Shown here: positions 11,541-24,080 of the stretch, piece by piece
Layout of the letters: each line of letters starts with the position of its first letter
Position numbering within the stretch: position 1 is the first letter of the stretch
Source: Arthrinium phaeospermum
Taxonomy: Eukaryota; Ascomycota; Sordariomycetes; Amphisphaeriales; Apiosporaceae
NCBI GenBank assembly: GCA_006503535.1
Contig: QYRS01000009.1
Location: 2,356,001 to 2,420,000, forward strand
Reading direction: 5' to 3'
Length of the DNA stretch: 64,000 nt
Translations under genes and position numbers: made by a program
The notes under the pieces: generated by a model
Seen by the model: only the letters and a program-made list of their open reading frames with translations
The model's database searches: none
What the model was told of the DNA's origin: nothing

Positions 11541-12518
11541 GGTGGCGGTTGGATGTGCGTGTATGTAGTATATGTGTATGGGTTGGAGTCTGGCTCTTCT
11601 TCCAATGTAATCAATCTATTGAGAAAGGATGGGTGATGGATCTGATGACGGTGTAGTATAGTAACCGATACCACTGATGAAGACGGGTGCTACCAGAGCT
11701 GCGGATAATCAAGGACGTCTGTCCCGTAACATATGTATCTCTCTATGTTCGGGCCCTGGACAGAGACGAACAAGTGTATGCTGTCTATCAGATTAAAAGC
11801 CAAAAAAGGTTAACAGACAGCTTCGCCTGTCACAACACAAACCAGTCTGATGATGATGTTTCTGGGATGATGTTCGGAGGGAATGGGAAAGCAAAGCCAC
11901 TGGCTGATTGGGGGCGTGCCTGTTTCGGAACACGTGAGGCGGCAGGTGGACATGCGACGACTGATAAGCAATCAAACTCCCTCATCATCCGAGACCCCTA
12001 CTGGGTGCGATAGTGATGTACTCCAGGTACCTCTTACCTAAAGAACAGCCGATAACCCCCCTGTGGATCTTTCCGGCATGCACTATTTCTGCCTATCGTT
12101 CGCTACAAGCACATCAGCTGGGTCTGGGGTAATGCAGTAGGCCATTTTGAGCAAATGTACGACGTATCAATGTAAGGGTCCTGGCCTCACATGCTGGCTG
12201 GCTGGGGTAGTGCAGATCTACAGTATTGACGGTTTCTTCATCTGATTGCATGAGATTTGTAGATATTCAGAATGTGATTTACGTAACGTGCAGCAGACTT
12301 TAAAGGCTTATCGTTGAGTGGCATCACTTCTACAGTATTGGTTCATTTGTGGCTACTAGGGCATTCGTTTATTCGTATTACACTAAAGCTGCTGTTCAAA
12401 TATGCCAGCATGACTATAGAGTCTACCGTCCCTCATAATTCATATTTTTGTCCCTTGCTCGGTGAGATCCCGCTGCCTTGTGCATACAGATCAGGGTTAG
12501 GTATTAGTGGCTTGCAAA
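11541..12518. other. Promoter of the transporter gene / 3' region of the DUF2985 gene
   Basis: About 1 kb between two minus-strand genes. It should contain the promoter of the SLC35F6-like gene and the 3' UTR of the next gene. I see no coding ORF or clear motif. Confidence 0.4.
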
Positions 12519-13618
12519 TCAGCCCGTCTTCTCCTCGCCTGCCTTCTTGGCCTTCTTCTTCTTCTTCTTTTCCAGCTCGACGGGATCCTTGTCCTTGATA
12601 TTGTTGTGGTGGGGGATTCCCAGCTCCATGTCGCGAGCGAGGCGCTTCCGATCCCGGTCAGTCAACGGCACACCCTCTATCGTCTTAACGTGCTTTCCTT
12701 CCAGCCCCATCGTGATGCCGGCAGTAGCGGCGGCGATGCAAGCCAGGCAGACGAACAGTCCCGTGGACCAACTGGGGCGGTCATATCTATTCAGCGCCCA
12801 CATGAAAGTCGACAGAACAACCTGCAAGAGCGTGTTGGCAATGTTGAACCAGATGATAAAATCAAGCTTCCACATCTTCGAAGGCGGTGCGCGGATGCCA
12901 GTGGGGGCGGATCGGAGATAGTCTCCAGAGGCCATGGCACACTGGTCTCGGGAAACTGTTCGATCGTTTCCTTGATGTTCTTGGGGCCGATGTTGGCTGG
13001 GAGGTTCTCCGAGCCCGCAAGTCGGAACCAGTTTCGGTGCACACCAGCCAATTCCCGGAGAGCTTTCGTGTTCTTCCCCATGCGATACTTGAGAAGCAGG
13101 ACAAGGTCCCGTATGCGCCAGGGTGCAAGTCCGAAGCCCGTCACGCAGAAAAGAGCGTTGAGGATTTGGGAGTCCGTCTCGATCCATACCCGCCTCGGGG
13201 AGTCGATGTCGTTGCAATTCGGAACACACATGGCGGGCGCCGCGTTACACAGCAGCAGGAAAAGCATACCACCCCATGCGACAACATTCAATGAGTATAT
13301 GGTGAGGAAGAAGCCGAATCCAGTGTTGTAGAACGCCCAGAAGTCGATGAGCCCCTGCACAATGTTCTCCTTCACGGAGTATTTGGGTGGGAAATGGTAG
13401 CCGTTGGCAAACCTTTGCTCGCGAGCGGCTGTGTTAGCAACACCGCTCATGACCGTTGCGCCAACGCTCTCTTGCGCCTGGTGATGTGGTTGACTGGCCC
13501 CATCCTCGTGCGTCGAATGTGAACGACGAATTTCTGTCGTCACAGTTTCCTCGCCTAGGCCATCGTTGTTCGCAGATCGTTTGATAGGTTCTGTCTCACT
13601 GGAAGCCATCGAGGCCAT
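12519..13618 (-). CDS. DUF2985/PLAC8-like membrane protein with an apparent -1 frameshift
   Basis: Reading starts at ATG 13618 and is open to 12791 in one frame. The conserved C-terminal part continues in another frame to a stop at 12519. Adding one base to the G5 run at 12903-12907 (C5 on the coding strand) would give an unbroken 366-residue protein with DPPPTGIRAPPSK across the join. Residues 1-75 are polar and disordered. Hydrophobic segments lie at about 98-126 and 151-166. The motif PRRVWIETDSQILNALFCVTGFGLAPWR resembles the fungal DUF2985 family. After the join come two more helices and a Lys-rich tail (EKKKKKKAKK). Function is unknown; it is presumably an integral membrane protein. The break could be a sequencing error in the homopolymer, a real mutation, or a poor 65-bp intron (GTGCCA..CGAAG) with no branch site. 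The first seems most likely. Confidence 0.7.
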
Positions 13619-15254
13619 AGTCTGGATGGCGAAGTGATGGGAGAGATGTGAGAGGCAGCCTCAGACTCGCTACTATGAAGTAGCGGCCGCAAAGCAGTCG
13701 CTATCGCCGGTTCAAGAATATCAGAGTCGCCTTGCAAGATACAATTCGATTTTTTCTTCTTCTTAAACAACAAAAGCAAGTATTGGGTCGTTATGTCGAA
13801 TGAGACTGGGGTTTGGTTGAGCCCGTCCGCAGGATTGACAAAGGGGTATAATTGGGTGGTGGAGCGGATCGAAGGTACTCGATTCGATTGGTTTGATCGA
13901 TGGATCGAGTCCAGTTAATATTAAAAAGGCGTAGTAGAAATATCGCTGAATAAGATCAAGAACCCAAACAAAAAGAAGGCAAGGAAGACGGGGAACGAAG
14001 AAGAACAGCAGGCCTGGTGGTATGTGTAGAGGATCAAATCGATCGGAGTGGGAAACCGGCAGGATGACAAGATGGGAACCTACCTCCTACGTAGCACACT
14101 TCGCACTCGATTTGACGGCACGGCCAGGCGCAGTTTCCAGTTCTCGCCCCTTCAACCAAATTGCAGCACGCGGCATCTGGGTTGCTATGGGTAAGCGAGC
14201 GAAAGCGAATTGCGCTCCTTCTAGCCCTTGACCCTTGGCAGCACGGCTATCTAATTCCGGCATAGCAGCTTGGCATGTGGATGATGCAGTCGCGCAGTGC
14301 TCCAACGAAACGAAACGGTCCTGCTCCCTCCTGTCGAGGAGTCCAAAAAGGTAAAAGCAGTGAGACCTGAGCAAACGATGAATCGGCAATTTGAACTGTA
14401 ATAAGTAATAAGTCTTGTAACGCAATAAAAGACGCCTGCTTCCGTCACCGTCCGACTGTGACACCCGCGCCTGGATGATACATACGTGTGCATCAAGGCC
14501 TTCATCAGCCTACCTAGCACCTCCACTGAATTGGCTGTCGGGCGCATCGAGTGAAGAGGGCAAGTGGGGGAGCCTGTTTTAATTGGCCCCCCTGGCCAGG
14601 CCCGTCTGCCCGTGGTCTAGAATCTCTGGACGATGAGACGATCTGCGAGACGGAGTTCTTTGCCCTCTGTGCCACACTCAACTCAACGGTCCAGCCCGCT
14701 ACGTCACCGTTGAACTCTCCAAGACTACCAAGACAGAGCCGCCCAAAGCATGAACGGAAAAAAGCAGGTTTACCGAGCAGCCACAACCAAACAATGCGGT
14801 CTCCTGGTCCGTCTTATACATCCAACTGCAATATGTGCTCAGAGTCGCTGTCATCATCACCTGCATCATTGATCCTATTTGCTCGGGTAGCGAGAAAGAT
14901 TGGATCACATATTGATGTGTTGATGAAACCAGCCACGAAGCCACGAAGCTGCAAGCAAACAGCCCACGTCAGCAACTGCGCATCGTCCCGAAAGGGATGG
15001 CAATTCCCATATGTGACATCGCTTTCGCATCCAAGGGTATCACGCACGTTGGTTACACGAGTCCCGTCGGCATCAGCTTAGTCAACGTAAATATCCAATG
15101 TTTGCCTTCTGGCTGGCCCTGGTTCGCAACAACGTTTCTAGATCGAGCGCCGCAAAAGAATATCACCTCAACCACGAATACATTCTGCCGAGCTCTGGTT
15201 CCTCCCGTTATATGCCACATTAGATGAAAGGTCCAGTACCCGGTGTCACCCAGA
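13619..15254. other. Intergenic region, promoter of the DUF2985 gene
   Basis: Non-coding by inspection. It includes the A/T-rich leader just upstream of the minus-strand gene (13740-13990). Overlapping ORFs near 14.5-15.1 kb show no motif. Confidence 0.45.
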
Positions 15255-15320
15255 TTGGAAGTTGTACCGCTAGATGGTCGAGTGGTAAAACACTCGATAC
15301 CGAGAGGCTGCTTCAAATCA
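15255..15320 (+). pseudogene. tRNA-like relic (A-box and weak B-box)
   Basis: TGGTCGAGTGG at 15275-15285 fits the A-box (D-arm) consensus. It is followed by a short CTCG-ATAC-CGAG hairpin where an anticodon arm should be, then GAGAGGCTG, a B-box-like TTCAAATC and a T6 run. The anticodon hairpin is about two bases too short. The T-stem (GCTGC / CAATT) and an acceptor stem do not pair. I therefore read it as a decayed tRNA or organellar tRNA fragment, or a coincidence, not a working gene. Confidence 0.2.
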
Positions 15321-15660
15321 ATTTTTTATTCTTGGGTTTCGTAGCCACTGCCCTGCACCTTCTTATACTCGTACTCTTAAATATATTAATATTCTTTCTT
15401 ATATCCCAGACATCTTAAAGAGAATCAAGAGTGCCCGTATTCTATGCTGCAAAAGGAATACTGCGCCAAACCAGCTTACATAAATGGGTATTCAACTTCA
15501 ACAGCGTTGGTCGCCCTCTCTTCTACACAAATCATTCAAGTCTATTTTTCTTCAAGTTTTTTTTTTAGAAGTTGAAGTAGGTTTATTGCGAAGAGAAGCG
15601 CAGTCTTACTATAACTATGATGTAGATATATATGCATTCTAATTCGACACGCGCGTGATG
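15310..15660. other. AT-rich tract
   Basis: This stretch is clearly richer in A and T than its surroundings, with runs such as ATATATTAATATTC near 15380 and T9 near 15555. It could be a RIP-mutated repeat relic, as commonly found in ascomycete genomes, or simply AT-rich spacer. No ORF or terminal repeat is visible. Confidence 0.35.
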
Positions 15661-16211
15661 ATAGCTTGCGATTCGCAAAAGCCACGGGCTGATCGTGGGG
15701 AAGCTGCTGCATCTAGGCAAAATCTAGGGTCTCTCGGTGGAGTATCAGATGCCAGTTGACACCAACCATGCTGCCATGTTCATGAGTGCTAATTCTGACC
15801 AATATAATTTTCAGAGGTAATTGTTGATTCTACATTGGAAGTTGAGAAGGTGAACATACGGTATCTACGATGGTCGCATACCATTTTTCGTTTTTTGCCG
15901 TCTGCGATGCATTCTCCGATTAGGTATATGGTGTACCAATTATGTCAGGTCACAGAGTCTCGCTTAGTGGGGTCCTATACACAGCTACCAAACCGTCCAA
16001 GAAACCTTTCAATGCTGTAAAATTGCAGCCAGACACCGCCTCATTTTGTCGTGGTTGCGCTGGATCACTACTCACCATCCTCTTCGGGCGTCACCATACA
16101 ACAAACAACCAAGCCGAAGAGAATCCCCATTGGACTGAACCATTTGCGGACTCCTAGGTATTCCAATTGCCGTCACAATCTACTTTTCACACGGCTGGCT
16201 GTCCCCTCACC
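15661..16211. other. Promoter region of the Sen15 gene
   Basis: About 550 bp upstream of the Sen15 start. No clear TATA element. A CT-rich leader with an in-frame upstream ATG at 16167 precedes the preferred start. Confidence 0.35.
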
Positions 16212-16658
16212 ATGGCGCACCCAGATTACCTTGCCGACCTGGCGAGCACCGTTTATGAGAACCTTGAGAGCCAGCACGACTGGACCTTCCTGGAATCCCA
16301 CACCCATAAACAACAACAACAATCACTACCCGAAAACAAAACGCTGCTCCCGCGGCCGCTCATCACGGGACTCCCGCCGCGGCGTCTGTACCTGCACCCG
16401 GACGATCAGGTCGAGCTGGTTAAGACCCACGCCACCTACACCGTGGACGAGACGCCTGAGATGGAATGGGTGCTGCCCCTGCACCTGAACGAGAAGTTCT
16501 CCCTCAAGCAAATGGCCGAGGTGTTCGACTCGCTGGAGCTGCCCGAGCCCTTGGCCGAGGGCCGGCACAAGCGCCTGCTCATGGCCATCGTCCACGACGA
16601 TTCCACCGTCGTTTACTACTTCATGCACGACGGCATCGTCAAGCCGCGTCAGAACTGA
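16212..16658 (+). CDS. sen15: tRNA-splicing endonuclease subunit Sen15
   Basis: Single exon of 148 residues. Sen15 is one of two structural subunits (with Sen54) of the heterotetrameric Sen2-Sen34-Sen15-Sen54 endonuclease that removes introns from nuclear pre-tRNAs. The Sen15 domain covers about residues 50-148. Its landmarks are YLHPDDQVELV, EWVLPLHLNEKFSLKQMAEVFD and the C-terminal strand block AIVHDDSTVVYYFMHDGIVKP. The extreme C-terminus (PRQN) directly follows the last strand, as in other ascomycetes. I chose ATG 16212 because its context (CACCATGGC) is a strong start. An in-frame ATG at 16167 would add 15 residues. The stop lies 90 bp from the stop of the convergent alcohol dehydrogenase gene, so the 3' UTRs probably overlap. 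Confidence 0.9.
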   Translation: MAHPDYLADLASTVYENLESQHDWTFLESHTHKQQQQSLPENKTLLPRPLITGLPPRRLYLHPDDQVELVKTHATYTVDETPEMEWVLPLHLNEKFSLKQMAEVFDSLELPEPLAEGRHKRLLMAIVHDDSTVVYYFMHDGIVKPRQN

Positions 16659-16748
16659 GAAGGAACCCTTGATCAAGAATCAATTTCTTTTTTTGGACAT
16701 TTGACATTGGCTATTGACTACCTAAGGAGCTATTTGGTCGGTCCACAC

Positions 16749-18223
16749 TTATGGCTTGAAGATGACCTTCTGCACCTTCATCTTGTCAAACAGGTCGTAC
16801 CCCTCTACCGCCTCGCTCAGAGGCATGATCTTCTCGAACATGAACCCAAACAGGTGCTGGTTCTTGGCCAGGACCTTGAGCGCATCGGGGAAAACCGAGC
16901 GGACGGGGCAGCGGCCCATCTGGAGCTTCAGGTTCTTGTCGTAGGCCTCTTCACCAGTCCAGGGGATCTGTGTGTGTGTATATACCAGGTCAGCGCCACA
17001 ATTTCCGGAAAGGGGATATATCACATTGTCTCTTGGGGGGAATACTGTACCTCAGCATTGTGAACACCGATGGAGCTCAGGAAGCCAAAAGGCCGCAACA
17101 GATCGAAGCCAGTTCGGATGGCCGGGCTCAGTCCCACCACCTCGATGACCACATCGGCCCCGCGGCCCTCGGTGACCTCCTTGACCCGGGCCATCATGCC
17201 GTCCTTGTCCTTGGCGAAGTTGAGGGGCTCGGCGCCGAGGGACCGGGCCAGCTCGAGGCGGCTCTCGACGCTGTCGATGGCGAAGAGGTGCTTGGGCTTG
17301 TACTCGAGGGCCGAGACGATGGCACAGAGCCCGACGGGCCCGCAGCCGATGACGACAGCCGTGATGTCGGACGGCTTCTGGGCCGGCCCGAGGTTGCGGA
17401 AGGCGTTAGAGGCACCGAAGTAGCCGGTGGGGAAGATGTCGGCCATCAGGATGAGCGCCTTGTCGTCGATCTCCTTGGGGGCCACCATGACGGTCCCGTC
17501 GGCAGTCGGGACTCGCACGTACTCGGCCTGGGCTCCATCGAGCTTCTCGCATCCGAGCAGAAGGCTCTCCTTGCATCGACCTGTCGCGCCGTTGTTACAG
17601 AAGAAGCAGTCTCCGCTAGTCACAGGGTCAGAAAGAGCATAATCTCAACCAGCCAGCCAGCCAGCTAGCTAAAAATAGAGAGACAGTTGGGTTGGGTCGA
17701 AGATATCTTTCTTTACTTACCAGGACGATGTGAACGGTGACACGACTTTATCCCCAACCTTGACGGACTTGACGTCCTTACCGGCTACTACCACCTCTCC
17801 GGTGAACTCGTGGCCCATGATGAACCCCGTCGCGGAAGGTTGGAGACCTCGGAAAGCATGGAGTTCGCTATAGAACAGTTGTCAAACCGTAGTCAGAAAG
17901 AGTGTACGATGCATCATCACCACCACCATCATAAGCAGTAACCGAGACGGGCATCAGAACGAGACTCACGATCCGCATAGCGCAGTACTTTGGACCTTGA
18001 CAATGATATCCCGTTCATCCTTGACTATAGTGAAAGTACCCCTATTAGCTTCCTTTCCTCATCCGCGGAACCAACCGTCTTCGTCGTTCCTCAATGCCCC
18101 TATACAAAAGAGGGAAAAACTTCTTGTCCATAACTTACTTGCGGGAACCGGCCGCTCCTGCACGGAAACCTTGTGGGGTTCGTCGAAGACGACGGCCTTC
18201 ATGGTAGCTGGTAACGAGGCCAT
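16749..18223 (-). CDS. Zinc-dependent alcohol dehydrogenase (MDR superfamily)
   Basis: Five exons (18223-18139, 18024-17970, 17867-17721, 17615-17051, 16967-16749) join in frame to 356 residues. Introns are 114, 102, 105 and 83 bp. Medium-chain dehydrogenase/reductases oxidise alcohols or hydrated aldehydes with NAD(P)+. Catalytic-zinc ligands are visible as the Cys of ALCGSELH and the His-Glu of MGHEFTGEV. The structural-zinc loop is CGDCFFCNNGATGRC. The Rossmann motif is VIGCGPVGLCA, followed by the acidic-end strand AIDSVESRLELA, which suggests NAD. The overall pattern resembles the glutathione-dependent formaldehyde dehydrogenase-like zinc ADHs found in fungi and bacteria, but I cannot fix the substrate. 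There is no signal peptide, so it is probably cytosolic. ATG 18223 starts the usual first strand (TMKAVVFDEPHKV). Confidence 0.9.
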
Positions 18224-21200
18224 TTTTTCAGTAGTAGCTTTACAACACGACTGGGCAGTACTTCGATAAACGTCGTGCAACCAATCCTTTCCTATTTGGA
18301 ATATGTGTATATAGGCTGTGCGTGGACAAGAATGAGCAATATCGAACTTCTTCCTCTCGTCCCTCTCTCTCCATCTAATGCGGGGGCGCAACTTGATTGG
18401 GTGGTGGGGTCGGTTCCGGAGTCGGGCTGGTTAATTCTTCCCATGGAACTTATTTATCAATTGTATCAAGAATCTATGTGTATCGTACAGTCAAAGCATT
18501 TACAAATCACTGCCTACCTATACTCCGTGCTATCAGATCCTGAGCATCTACATAAGTTGTTTCCCTCTCTCTCACTGCAACACATTGTGAAAACACACAT
18601 GGTGAGATACGGTAACTGCCACAAATCTTACATGTACTATACGTGACAGGTACCTAGGCATCTGGTTATACCCGGACTATACGGATACAATGCGCGTGAT
18701 CAGAAATGCTACTGCACCGGCTCGAATGCGCCATGCTTCCGATGCTGGGTGTGGGGCGCCCTTCGGAAGCTGGAAGGGGCTTCCCGTTATATAGGACCTA
18801 GGCACATTCGTTCGCCTCGGACGCCGGAAGCTGATGGGGGACAGGCTGCTGGCTGGCTGCTGGCTGCCCGGGCAGGAAAGTCTGACATTAGACCGACCGC
18901 ACACCCATGTCATTTGCCCTTTCCAGAAGAAGACTGTGCCCTGGCGGCTTGGGTATGTACGCACGCGATGTAATGATGCAGAGGTCGCTTAGAAGGTAGG
19001 CGGTCAGCTACGAATGCCCAGTTCTTGGGGGTAGAGAAAGAAAGAAAAGGCGGAAGGGGTTTTCCGAAAGCTTGTCGGGGAACATGGGAAACGAAACATG
19101 CGGCGGGCGCCCCATCATGCCATTTCCAATCGGTAGCTGATGATAATCGTAATGACGAGACGATTGATGTTGGGCGAAGCAGCGGTTGATCATTGTTGGC
19201 CGCCCGCGCGTGCGCGCCCCAAGGCCTAGGCAGCGAAAAGAAGATCTTTGCGCCCAACAGCCAGCGAAAAAGGGCAAACATTGAGGACCGCAACGATAGT
19301 ATCCCTGACGCCGCTTGTAAATCAATGCCTGATGCCTGAGAGTTTGCTTATTTATCCCCTCAGGTCGGGACTGCTCGAGCGTTTGGCGTGCGTGCGCACT
19401 GCGCAGTGTGCCTCAATTTCAAGTAGATGACAGAACCTAGACGCCCATAAAAACCGCGCTAATACCAACAACCCAGGCTTGCTATATCTCCTTCACTTAA
19501 GAAGAAGAGCAGCACAGGCATACATCATACCTAGACCGCGACTGGTTACTATAAAATTGGCAATGTTTCATATTTATTAGAGATGCGTAGCAAGGGGAAG
19601 ACAAAAAAAGGAAGGATTGCTTGCACATGTTGGTGGTCCATTCCAACTGGAGATGATGACTTGACATAACCCGATGCCCGTCGTTGCCCCTTTTCAGGCA
19701 ACCTGTGCTGTGTAACTTGGGTTAAATTGATGCGGCTCGGAAGAGGCTCTCGTTTCAATGCGGGAGGACCCCACTGCTAACCGAAGCGGCTGAGCTGAGG
19801 GTGCCACGATTGCGACGCCTCATGCATTTGGTGTACAGCACGGTGATGTCTTGTATGCACTGGACCAACAGGAAAGTGACCAAGGAGGGACCAAAAGGTG
19901 AGACCGTTGCACACCCATGCCGATCAGAAGGAAGGGAACAAAAAGCAAAAAGACATCACATATGTAGGACTTTCTGCCTCATTGGCAAGCTGGGTTGTGC
20001 TTGCCAACCTCGACACTTGCTACCAGTGGCGGTAGGACAATCATGTCTGATGTCGCCGCCGTCGCCGTGCCCTGGATAGCACACATGGACAAGGATGTGT
20101 ATAGAGGAATGCATGGCACGGAACTGATGGAGTGATGAGAGAAGTCTGAGATGAGGGCTTGGGACTTGACTTGATGGAACTTCTCGTCCTTCCTCTGCCT
20201 GTGATGACTGCCACACTCGTTACTCATACACGTGTACAAGAGCCAGAAGCCAGACCCCTCCTGCCTTGAGATTGTTCATTTGCCTTTTCCAGTGATTGGG
20301 TGCTCCTCCATATCGGGAGACGATCAAAATGGCGCATTCGACGAGACTAACCTAGCGACTTGTGAGATGCCAATCACGGCCACAGCCGCTGATGCCACTT
20401 GGTGATCATCCTCTAGCTTCGCCCATATCTCGCACATTCGGGGTGGGGGTTCGGGTCGACCTCCTGGTCTCTAAGGGGGCTTTGGAGTCTTGAGAGCAAA
20501 CCTCGTTTGTGCAAACTGCCTTGATCGTTGCGCGCTGGCAACATGGACATATCTCTTTACTTCCAGTTGGTCGGCGGCTGTGTTAAACCCAAGCTATATA
20601 GCGCAACTGCTAATAACACTGCCAGGCCCATAGTCGGAGCCAGAGTGCTCTGCCGTGTTGGCGGGAGAGTCGCCCAATCATACTACTGGCAGAGTGTCAA
20701 ACAAAGTAACCTAAGTATGTAGGCCTTACCTTGCCTTAATTCGGTGTGGGTGACTCTCATGGGTTACCCAGTAGGAGTTTGAACTTTGATGAGGCACGTC
20801 GTTCAAACGATTGGAGCATGGAGGCTGAAGTCGACCCGACCCCCCAGTCGGCCCTACAAGCAGCCAGTGAGGCGAAGCTTCGACCGCCGATCATGTTTCT
20901 TTGGAACAGCCACTCAGGGTGTGGTATCAAGCAGCTTGTTTCTTGTTGCACTCCCGTGGCACCAACACCATCGATGCTATTTTGAGGAATCGAGGTGCGT
21001 GTCCTTGCCCAGCCCTTTGGGTGCGGCCTCGATCTGCTCCATACGTCAGTTATTGGGGAAATAGCGAAACGGGATGACGGATGCCCCTACCCTGCTGCCA
21101 TCAGCAGCACCGCCTCGAATACCTCGCGGGTTAGAGAATCCGGGGGTAATGATTACCAGCGCTGCGCAATTGGTTGCAGATTGAGCCGCCCCGGTCAGTC

Positions 21201-21241
21201 GCGTCTATGTACAGAAACGAAAATCCTCCAACACCCACCTC

Positions 21242-21259
21242 CACACACACACACACACA
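21242..21259. repeat. (CA)9 microsatellite
   Basis: An uninterrupted CA dinucleotide run within the gene desert. It is likely polymorphic between strains. Confidence 0.8.
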
Positions 21260-24045
21260 AACAATTTCTGTCTCTGGAATTAGTCAAGCGCGCAAAAAGG
21301 ACACGTGCGGACAATGAATCCCAAAAGAGCCTGGCACCTTGCAGATGTGCAGTAGCTACATGCACACAGACCTACATAGCCCATGCATAGGTGCGGGTTC
21401 TTGGGTTGCCTTTTCGTAGTTCGTTGGGTTGGCGGACACATGTTGGAGAAAGAGAGCAAGTGACTCCGAGAAACAGAGCAATGGACCCCCCTTCACCGGT
21501 CTTCAGCACGAAAGAGGCTAATCGTCGAGTTTTCCCATACGTGAGGCACATTGGGCCAATGAGTGGGACATTAGTATGAGCGATGCAGGACCCCTGGACC
21601 GCTTTCTTTCGTGGGGTCGAAAGTTAATTTGCAGGGCATGCGCAGCTCCCGCAATGAATAACTGGATGCGCTGACGTGGGATTGGCTTCGTTTGTGATGC
21701 CCTCCCCTCCTCGTTCGTCAGACCTGTTCTCTTTCAGCGGGGGGAGAACGACCCCTCGTCTGTTCCTCCTCTCGGAAGGATGAGGGCTGGTGGTGTAGAG
21801 GACTCGCAGCGTCAGTCTCAGCTAATCATAGCAACAACCACTCGTTGCTCGAACGACTGCTGTGTGTAAATGAGCGAGGTGTGAGTGGGCTTCATTGCAA
21901 ATAGCTGGGTGTAACTACGCCCGTCACGCCTTTGCCTTCTAAGACGGCCCATCCCGTCTGGGAAGCTGACCGTCACAGTATGGATGGAGAACAGCGAGGG
22001 AGAGGAAGGAGGGAAGAGAGAGGAGGGAAGAGGGCCTTGATGTCCAGTCTCGAATTCTTCGTCTTGACCGCAACGAGAAAGGCCGGACCGGAGTTGTGAT
22101 GGGCTGCAGGCCAGACCAGTTTTCCTCTAATCAGATGCGAAGACGAGTCATTTGGGGGTTGGGCAGGGTGGCATGCTGGCAAGGTTGCATGGGCTGCAGA
22201 AAAAGTTTATCTTGACCAGTTGAGCGCGAAATCCCGTCGGTCGTTCTTGTGGCTGCTGGCGACCTCACGTTGAACGAGAGTGGCAGAGTGAGTGACTACA
22301 TGCCCGTAGAAAGAGATGCCGGGAGAGAGAAGGTGGAGTCCCAAAACGCTGGGAAACGCACCTGCAATGTTCCATTGTCAATCTGCCACTCTATCTACCA
22401 GCTTGCTTGGAACCCCACCCCCTCCTCCCTCCTTCTTATCGCTGTTGTATTGGCAGGTGTCTTCGCGCAAGACTCTTTGGCAACTTCCTGAACTCGTACT
22501 GGGTTGTTCTGCGTGTTATGTTGGGAGATATGTCCGGTCACTTGTCTCTCCTCACAGACTGTGGAAACAAGCACAAAACTAAAGTCATCTATCCCAAAAT
22601 CATCAATACAATCAATGCAAGACCTCCAATGTCTGTTAGACCGACGCAATGTACTGCTAGGTGCAGCATCGCATGTACCTGAATGGTCATGTAGTGGGAG
22701 AGGTAGCGCTGCGGCTCAATGTACCTGCTCCTTCCCCGCAAAACCAACCCAAGCGGTTGATATCTGACACACGTCTACTTTGGTTGGCATTTGGCGATTG
22801 CATGCGAGCATGTCGATGTTTCCCCCCGTTCCCCGTCTCTTACCTACTTGTATGTACATGTAGTCCATCATCATCATCCCGCCTCTGCGTAGCATTGTCT
22901 CTATCACTCCTATTATTGAACTCATGTTGTTTGCTGGGCTCCTATTCGATCTTCCCGTTTCATCCATGCCTGTCAGCATCCCTTCACCCACTCTTTTGTT
23001 GGAACGCTTTGCTCATCCTCATCCATCCATATCCTTCCCGTCCTACCCGCCCGTCCGGACATCCTTTGCCTTGCTTGGTCCTGATTTCGATTTTTGATTT
23101 GATCCTATTCGGGACCGGTTGCCTACGTACGACGGAGGCCAATGAGCTATCGCCACCACTACTAGACATGCATACATGGTCTGTCACTCTTCCATTCTCC
23201 AAAAGCATACACGGCAGGCATAACCCGTGAACCATCATCATCCGTTGCACAGTTTGCACAGCACCTTCCCTATTCGGAGAAGTAGCTAGGTGGGAGGTAT
23301 CTTGTAGCATTTCGCATCTCTCAATGGATCTCACCTCGCTCTCTGCCCAGAGACAGATGCTCTCCCAGTACACACACCTTTTCCCATCCGAGTACAAGTC
23401 GACATGGTGTTGGTTAGGAGGGATGCTTATCGAGAAGGAATCACATCCCAAACGCAACACGTTTTCTCAATATGGAGGGTTTTGCCGGAAACCCCGGTGG
23501 TTGATTCCCTTCACCGTGACTGCGTTCGGTATGAATGGTGCGGTAGATACCTACATACCTACTTGGAAGATCCAGATACAAGGAAAAGTCCCGTCCCATT
23601 GACACGAGGGAGCCGCTCCACTCCCCACAGAGCAATAGCAACCGGTGGTAAGCTGGGATCAGCCGCAAGCATGATTGATACTCAGACAACTGATTACTCC
23701 AAATTGGGGGGCCAAAGTACGGCACTCAGCACCTGCATCCAACCTGCTCCTTGGGCCGCATGACAATCGAATCTACCGGAGTCGGCATCAAGTGGAAGGG
23801 AAAACGTTCGTTGGTTTGGAATAGGCTAGAGTCTATTTCGCCGCATACCCTCGATCCAGTCATTACGCCCGCACTACTATTTCTATTATCTCCCACGCCA
23901 GCCAAGCCTGCCAATGATGGTCTGCCTGCTCGTATTTACCCATTGCTCGAGTAGTTCTCCGTAGGGCCGGGGCTGGGGAGGGCAAGAGGGGTGGGCGGCA
24001 AAGAAGATGGTGTTCTGTCTGGCAGGGCAGAGAGAAGGGCGCAGC

Positions 24046-24080
24046 GCGACGCAACGCAACGCAACGCAAAGCAAAGCAAC
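24046..24080. repeat. Pentanucleotide tandem repeat (GCAAC)n
   Basis: Seven consecutive 5-bp units: GCGAC, three GCAAC, two GCAAA and a last GCAAC. The mixture of perfect and point-mutated units is typical of a decaying minisatellite. It lies in non-coding DNA. Confidence 0.8.
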
